This document shows positions 58,938 to 64,000 of a stretch of DNA of 64,000 nt, piece by piece. The position numbers were made by a program, and so were the translations under genes. This stretch comes from Begonia masoniana (Eukaryota; Streptophyta; Magnoliopsida; Cucurbitales; Begoniaceae): the NCBI GenBank assembly GCA_022432975.1, contig CM039505.1, positions 52,799,749-52,863,748 on the forward strand, read 5' to 3'. The notes under the pieces are model-generated. The model ran no database searches. It worked only from the letters and a program-made list of their open reading frames with translations, and was not told the DNA's origin. Numbering within the stretch: position 1 is the first letter of the stretch; each line of letters starts with the position of its first letter.

Positions 58938-61196
58938 ATACATGGTCTTCTTAGTGGGTGTATGTCACTTCCAAGTTACCACTTGCAGTAGAAACTCACA
59001 CCTACACCCGGGAAAGAGAATTTTCTTAATGTTTAACAAGTCTACTTGGATACTTGTACAAACTCACCTAAAAGACACATCTAACATAAAAAACCAACAA
59101 ACCTTGATTGTTTGGTCAAGGGAACATGATAAAAGAAATTGATCCCAGCAAAGAACAGACATCACAACCGATGCATGATTGGTCAGTGTTTGTATACATT
59201 GTAGTGTTTCCAGGCTCCAGACCTAAAAGAAAGAACAGTAAGAGGGGAAATATAAACACAACGTAAAGAAAAAATTTCTTGCCTTTATAGAATGGTCCAT
59301 TGAACCAGAGTAGAGCCTATTAGCTCCAACTACTAACGAGACAACAGAAAGGGTGTGACTCTTCAGTGAAGCAGCTGGTTCAAAGTTGTTGGTCTCCACG
59401 TTAAATTTTCATACCAATATTGATCCATCCTAAAAAAAAGAATTTCCATTAACCCGACAAACCTATAATTATTGAGAATATAGACATTGCAAACACGTAC
59501 ATTTTCAATAACCAAAAATATGGACAATGAACATATATCACTTACTATAAGGAATATTTGTAAAGATTAAAAACAATAATTGTTGAAATCAGACGGATAC
59601 CTTTACTTTATTCCTCCTTGAATTACATGCAGTTATGATCATAAGATTTAGAAGAGGATAAATGTTATGATACTAATGAAACCCCCCTCAAAACAAAGCT
59701 TAAAGTAAATAGAACACTGATGATTATACAAATGCTATACTTGGATCAGTTTTCATTTGTAGAGTAATATATTTTGGTGTAATGAAGACTTGTAATAAAG
59801 AAAATTGAAAAAATATGAAGTACCTGTGCACCAGGAAAGAGCAAATTGTTACCCACAACGAGGGCATAAACTTGACCAACTGGCCCAGTAAGACTCTGAT
59901 CGGAGGAAGTTTGGGTGTTCCATGCCTGTAAAATACAAACCAGTAGAAATCAAAATGTTTCATCATGATACGGCGTGTTTGTGGAGTTTTATCAATCATC
60001 AAATGAAACCATTAAATAGAGATATTGTTTCCAGACCTTGACAGTATTTGGTACACCCACAAAAATCCAAGGTCCTTCACTAATCATACAACCGACTTCA
60101 CCACCAAGATTAATGACAGTGCTACACTGCAGGAATAACAAAAAGTCAGGTAAAATGATTTATACACTCAATTTTACTGGATGATGGTGTACAACATAAA
60201 AGCCCAACTCCACATTTCCATGTTATTTTATCCAATCATGGAAAAGAAGCCTCGAATTGTGGGTCTTCTAAGAAAACAGAGAATAAAAAATTTCTTCAAT
60301 TCAAACAACACTATTTAAGGATACCAATAATCAATAAAAGTATGCACTCAGACTCCGCAGTTCTAGTTTCAGTCAAGCAGACTAAATGCATCCCACTTTG
60401 TCATTTCGTAACGGAAAAAAACATGACTGAACCTAAGTTCACTAGTTATATGATGCATCGAGTCATTTTTTCATCCCAGCTTGAAACAATATAAAGAGTT
60501 GAATGATCAAAAGCCAATGACTAACCTGTCCTGACTGAGTTGAATGATCAAAAGCCAATGACTAACCTGTCCTTACTGATAGTCCCAAACTCTCACAGTT
60601 TTATCTTTACTCCCTGTGTAAGGCTTATCCGACCCAGTTGGCAGGGAAATTCCACTAACAGGCTGTTCAAACACCGTCTATCGGTAAGCAAAACACAAAG
60701 AACCGATAACTCCACTTCATCATCCAAGAAAGAAATATCAATGAAGGGAAGAAATTTCCACCTTCTGATGCCCCTCGAGCTGTGTTAAAAGGGAAAAACT
60801 TTCCCCTAAACTTCAAACTTGCAGATATTTGCATTTATCCCTATAAGAACAGTGGCCCTGAAGCCAAAAGTTACAAGCTTTTCCTGTCTTCCTAACCGTT
60901 CTACTATTACTGACACTGGCGTGAACGCGACCCCAATGCGACCCTGCATTAAAATTAGGAGATCGTCGCGGACCAGAAAATCGGGAATCATCGGCAGAGA
61001 AGCCATGGCACCTTTTGGAAGCAAGCCCGTTTGAAGGCACCTATGAGGGAGGTGGCAGTTCTCTGTGAAGGAACGGACATGGAAAACGATTGCAATGACC
61101 TGCTCTCCAATGGTAGCAAACCCTTTGATTCATGTTATCTCCAAAAGGTCCTGCTAGCCTCTGAAAAACGCGTTTACTGCCTCCATCAACATCCAT
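58938..61196 (-). pseudogene. ZFWD: CCCH zinc-finger WD40 (ZFWD) pseudogene
   Basis: Seven exons read on the minus strand: 61196-60762, 60662-60567, 60126-60037, 59925-59824, 59429-59283, 59222-59103 and 59001-about 58938. The start is MDVDGGSKRVFQRL. The first exon has two CCCH fingers (VCYHWRAGHCNRFPCPFLH and ACNFWLQGHCSYRDKCKYL, the final His lost). The rest are WD repeats with GSKDKTVRVWD, NLGGEVGCMISEGPW, GPVGQVYALVVGNN, SGSMDHSIK and CSLDQTIK. ZFWD proteins are a small plant family of likely RNA-binding propeller proteins. Lesions: TAG at 61041, TGA at 60813, TAA near 60578, TGA near 59412 and TGA near 58998. The intron after exon 5 has GC in place of GT. The C-terminal exons are missing. 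Confidence 0.93.
60496..60577. repeat. 41-bp tandem duplication across a splice donor
   Basis: GAGTTGAATGATCAAAAGCC followed by AATGACTAACCTGTCC occurs twice with period 41. On the minus strand each copy contains GGACAG|GTTAGT, the donor of ZFWD exon 2. The inner copy still reads TCAGGACAG while the exon-side copy reads TAAGGACAG, a stop. Confidence 0.85.
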
Positions 61197-61544
61197 CACA
61201 CAGAAAACAGAGAATCTGTTTTTTTTTTCACCGGGGGAAAAATTCTCTCCCGATCGACTGATAGGGTATTCAAATTGCGAATTATAGTTGATAGGAATCA
61301 GAGCTCGAGAGGAGGAGAAATCCAATGCAAAATTTCTGCAAAAGAAAAATTGATTCTCCACGCATCTAGAATATTTGTTGTTCAAACCGTATTCTAATCC
61401 ATAATCTTATAATTTAAAAAAAAAAAAAGAAGTGTCAGGTTATATGAAGAAAAAGAAGAAGAAAATAAGTAGAGAAATTGAACCTTAGTCATTTCCTTGT
61501 GAATGCCAACGCATGACTATGCAGTTGTTGACCAAAAAACCAAA
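61197..61544. other. ZFWD leader and linking segment
   Basis: 61197-61385 is upstream of the ZFWD start. From about 61385 begins a segment (GTATTCTAATCC, AAGAAGTGTCAGGTTAT, ATTGAACCTTAGTCATTTCC) that recurs at about 63515-63700 and 63845-64000, so it is a repeat joining different gene fragments. Confidence 0.6.
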
Positions 61545-62035
61545 ATCCAAATTATCTCCATCCCCATTGCTCAAAAGGAGGGAGCAACTGTCTTGCCTTC
61601 CGCAGCAGGAACGAGCTTTTAGGACCAATTATGATTAAGGTTCTCTGATGAGTCGCCGATGTTGGAAATTGCCACTAGAATTACAAATATTGTAGTTGGA
61701 AAACATAATGGCTTTCTTGGTTAATGTAAATTGTTCTCAATCTCAGAATGAGTTAGTAGGGTTAGCACAAGTTAATAGACAACGATTTCGGAACATTGGG
61801 ATTAGGGTTTGAGATTTCAGAATACCAAGGGATAAGAACTTTAGATTTTGATTTTCTTCTCAACACTAAAGAAAATTAGGGTTTTGTGTTTTTTTTTATG
61901 GTTTTGGATTTCGTGTTTTTTTTTCTTTGATTTTGGGGTTTTGTTTTTTTGTTAGGTTTGGCTTTTTTGTGTTTTTTTAAGGGTTTCGGTTTTTTATGTT
62001 TTTTTTAAGAATTCGACTTTCATGTTTTTTTTTAG
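61545..62035 (-). repeat. Array leader piece without P1
   Basis: The leader and T-rich tract of an array unit are present (GGAGGGAGCAACTGTCTTGCC, the GATGAGTCGCCGATG block, then TTAGGGTTTTGTG). P1 is replaced by the linking segment next to the ZFWD pseudogene. Confidence 0.75.
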
Positions 62036-62572
62036 GGTTTATGAAGGATTAGGATGTATGCATTGTGGAATAAGCATAAGACACCAAAGGTAGAAACCAT
62101 TAGATTTGATAGGGCATGTTTCCATATCATATGTTGTACTCATCCCAAAACCAAAACCAACACTGGAAATGCTCACGTCAATAAAACTACTTTCAACGCT
62201 TCCCGAGCCCATTGACTGAAAAGACATGAAACCTCCTTTATCGCTTCTCCCCTTTTCAATCTGCAAAATACATTGCAAAAATTTAACATATGTCATCCGC
62301 ACTAAATATATCTCACAAAAGATATGAGAAAAAAATGACAGAGATGATAACATATACCTTGCTTTTGTCAATTTCACTCTGCATTACAAGTTTGTGCAAC
62401 TTCTCTTTGTGACTCTCCATCTCGCAATACTGCTTCACCTGAGCAACAGTCACATTTTCCTTTTAGCCAAGAGAAATGACTTCATCAAAAGCAAAAATCA
62501 ACTCAAAAGATGTCTTGCAAATCCCCTCATTCATCTAGAGAGATGAAATGTACTGGTACATTGTGATACTTG
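62036..62572 (-). repeat. Array unit piece with C2 and C1
   Basis: C2 is about 62090-62260 and retains more of the coatomer-delta reading than most copies (SDKGGFMSFQSMGSG...). C1 is 62360-62555 with VISLG and [15 protein letters not shown]. The unit breaks at about 62572 within TCAAGTATCAC, where the oxidosqualene cyclase fragment begins. Confidence 0.8.
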
Positions 62573-62822
62573 AGTTACGACTGCTAAACTTTTCTACACA
62601 CTGTATCCTGATATAACGGCTGTTTTCATCTTTGTAGTGGACATGCTTCATGGTTACTTGAAGAGCTTTTTCTCTAACCAGCTTGTTAAACGGCCAACAA
62701 GTAAAAAAATGCTCAATGTAAATGTACAAGCTATACCAAAGTAGAACTGGCATGTAAGGGTGGGGATAGTAGAGATCTTCCTGTAGAATGACGCAACCAT
62801 CTTTGGTAAAAGAGTCAGTCAA
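62573..62822 (-). pseudogene. Oxidosqualene cyclase exon fragment
   Basis: The minus-strand frame contains [31 protein letters not shown] and [15 protein letters not shown]. These match the central region of plant oxidosqualene cyclases, which fold 2,3-oxidosqualene into sterol or triterpene skeletons; the wording is closest to beta-amyrin synthase-type enzymes. Only about 80 of some 760 residues are present; the DCTAE active-site region is not included. It occupies the place of the PRMT P2 piece in one array unit. Several differences in normally constant positions (for example [14 protein letters not shown]) suggest decay. No function is expected. Confidence 0.88.
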
Positions 62823-63160
62823 TTGCTATTGCAAAGCCAGAGATAGAAAGATAAATCAAGTTCCACAGACCTTTGCGCAGAGATAACGCATTTGCTTTCA
62901 GTTAATAGGACAGTAAGACTGAGTGTGTAGCTTCTCCCGTAGTTGTAGGAAATTTATTTAGACCTCATATTGGACACACCCAGCAAAACCGTCATTAATA
63001 CAGTTCACACAAATCCTATCACTCGAAACTAAAGTTAAAAATAAAAGTATCTTCCCATCAATATAACTTTGTTGCTCCATAATTGTTACCCTATAAGTTT
63101 CAATTTGCACAAGATCCTGCATTGTTCACAAAAAAAAAAAAAAAAAAAAAAAAAAGAATT
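62823..63160 (-). repeat. PRMT P1 piece and long A run
   Basis: 62823-63010 is unassigned and may be oxidosqualene cyclase intron. P1 with its donor (AGTATCTTCCC...) is at about 63047-63117. The leader is cut after GTTCAC by a run of about 29 A residues (63129-63155). Confidence 0.7.
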
Positions 63161-63298
63161 GTTACCTTTAAGTGAATAAAAAGAAAGTGCTCAAATATGT
63201 TGTTTCCGACTTTTATTAAGCTTCTTGGAGCATAAGAAATATAATTTGAATACTCTGCTCACAAATTACATAGATATGGTCAGAGAGACTCATTAGAA

Positions 63299-64000
63299 GC
63301 AACAATCAATATTCAAAACACATAATTATAAAAAAAGGAAAAAAAAAAAACAAAACTTAGCTTAGTTTTTACGTTCTCTAATTTAATAGACTACTATGTT
63401 ACAAAAAAAAAAATCAATGTAATAACAAAAAATGGAAAGAAAATAGACATTAAAAGAAGTAGCACAATACAAAATTACAAGATTTTTCAATCCACGAAAT
63501 CAATCTACAAGAGAATTTTGTATTCTAATCCCTAATCTAATAATTTAAAAATACAAGAAGTGTCAGGTTATGTGAGAAAATAGAAGAAGAAAGTAAGTAA
63601 AGAAATTGAACCTTAATCATTTCCTTGTGAATGTCAATGTAAGACTATGCAGTTGTTAAACAGAAAACACAAAGACAAATTATCCTCATCGCTTAAAAGG
63701 AGAACAATCAATATTCAAAATATATAATTATCAAAAAAAAAAAGAATAACAAAAAATGAAAATAAAATAGACATTAAAAGAAGTAGCACAATACAAAATT
63801 ACAAGATTTTTCAATCCACAAAAGCAATCTACAAGAGAATTTTGTATTCTACTCTCTAATCTAATAATTTAAAAATACAAGAAGTGTCAGGTTATGTGAG
63901 GAAATAGAAGAAGAAAATAAAGAAATTGAACCTTAATAATGCCAACATAGGACTATTCAGTTGTTGAACAGAAAATCCAAAGCCAAATTATCATCATCGC
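63299..64000. repeat. Tandem repeat of about 0.3-0.4 kb at the window edge
   Basis: 63299-63701 and 63702-64000 both begin AACAATCAATATTCAAAA and share AGACATTAAAAGAAGTAGCAC, GATTTTTCAATCCAC and GAAGTGTCAGGTTATGTGAG in order. The first copy has about 75 extra bases. The second ends at the window edge in array-leader-like CCAAAGCCAAATTATC, so the array probably continues to the right. Confidence 0.85.

Overview
The window looks like repeat-rich nuclear DNA from a dicot plant. Plant-type gene exons with GT/AG introns (deoxyhypusine synthase, filament-like plant protein, zinc-finger WD40 protein, oxidosqualene cyclase) lie among Ty3/gypsy and Ty1/copia retroelements with tRNA-iMet primer sites. 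I cannot name the species. I see no confidently intact host gene, no rRNA or tRNA gene and no CRISPR array; the recognisable host genes are all broken or partial copies and all lie on the minus strand.

Left part (1-21.7 kb): a 3'-truncated deoxyhypusine synthase-like gene (2.07-3.96 kb); a hAT-like non-autonomous element (4697-11274) split by a 5.4-kb full-length chromovirus (5442-10821, target duplication GAGAC); a decayed gypsy/copia/gypsy graveyard (12.66-16.23 kb); and an unrecognised zinc-ribbon gene (18.5-21.4 kb) whose first exon is split by a 323-bp TRIM element.

Middle part (21.7-32.7 kb): a young full-length chromovirus (21670-28273, LTRs differing at 2 of 324 positions, target duplication AGTTC), then a large gypsy-type LTR fragment ending at 32719 with an Athila/Tat-like LTR inserted in it.

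Right part (32.7-64 kb): a head-to-tail array with a unit of about 1.8-2.0 kb. Each unit joins exon pieces of two unrelated housekeeping genes, a PRMT6-like protein arginine methyltransferase and the coatomer delta subunit, with their splice sites preserved. A 2.8-kb piece of a filament-like plant protein gene sits in the array, and two solo LTRs are inserted in it (copia 43840-45419, gypsy 48431-50601, each with a perfect 5-bp target duplication). A gypsy pol remnant ends the array at 51.5 kb. Further array pieces at 57-58 kb and 61.5-63.1 kb surround a zinc-finger WD40 pseudogene and an oxidosqualene cyclase fragment. Retained introns point to copying at DNA level.

The two most unusual signals are this two-gene composite satellite and dense, irregularly spaced short-motif arrays (TGCCGATG, ACCGGATGATG, GTCGGATG, TGGACGAC, CTGTTCATCG) in the LTRs or leaders of five different retroelements. 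Several of these share a CGATG/CGGATG-like core, read on one strand or the other.
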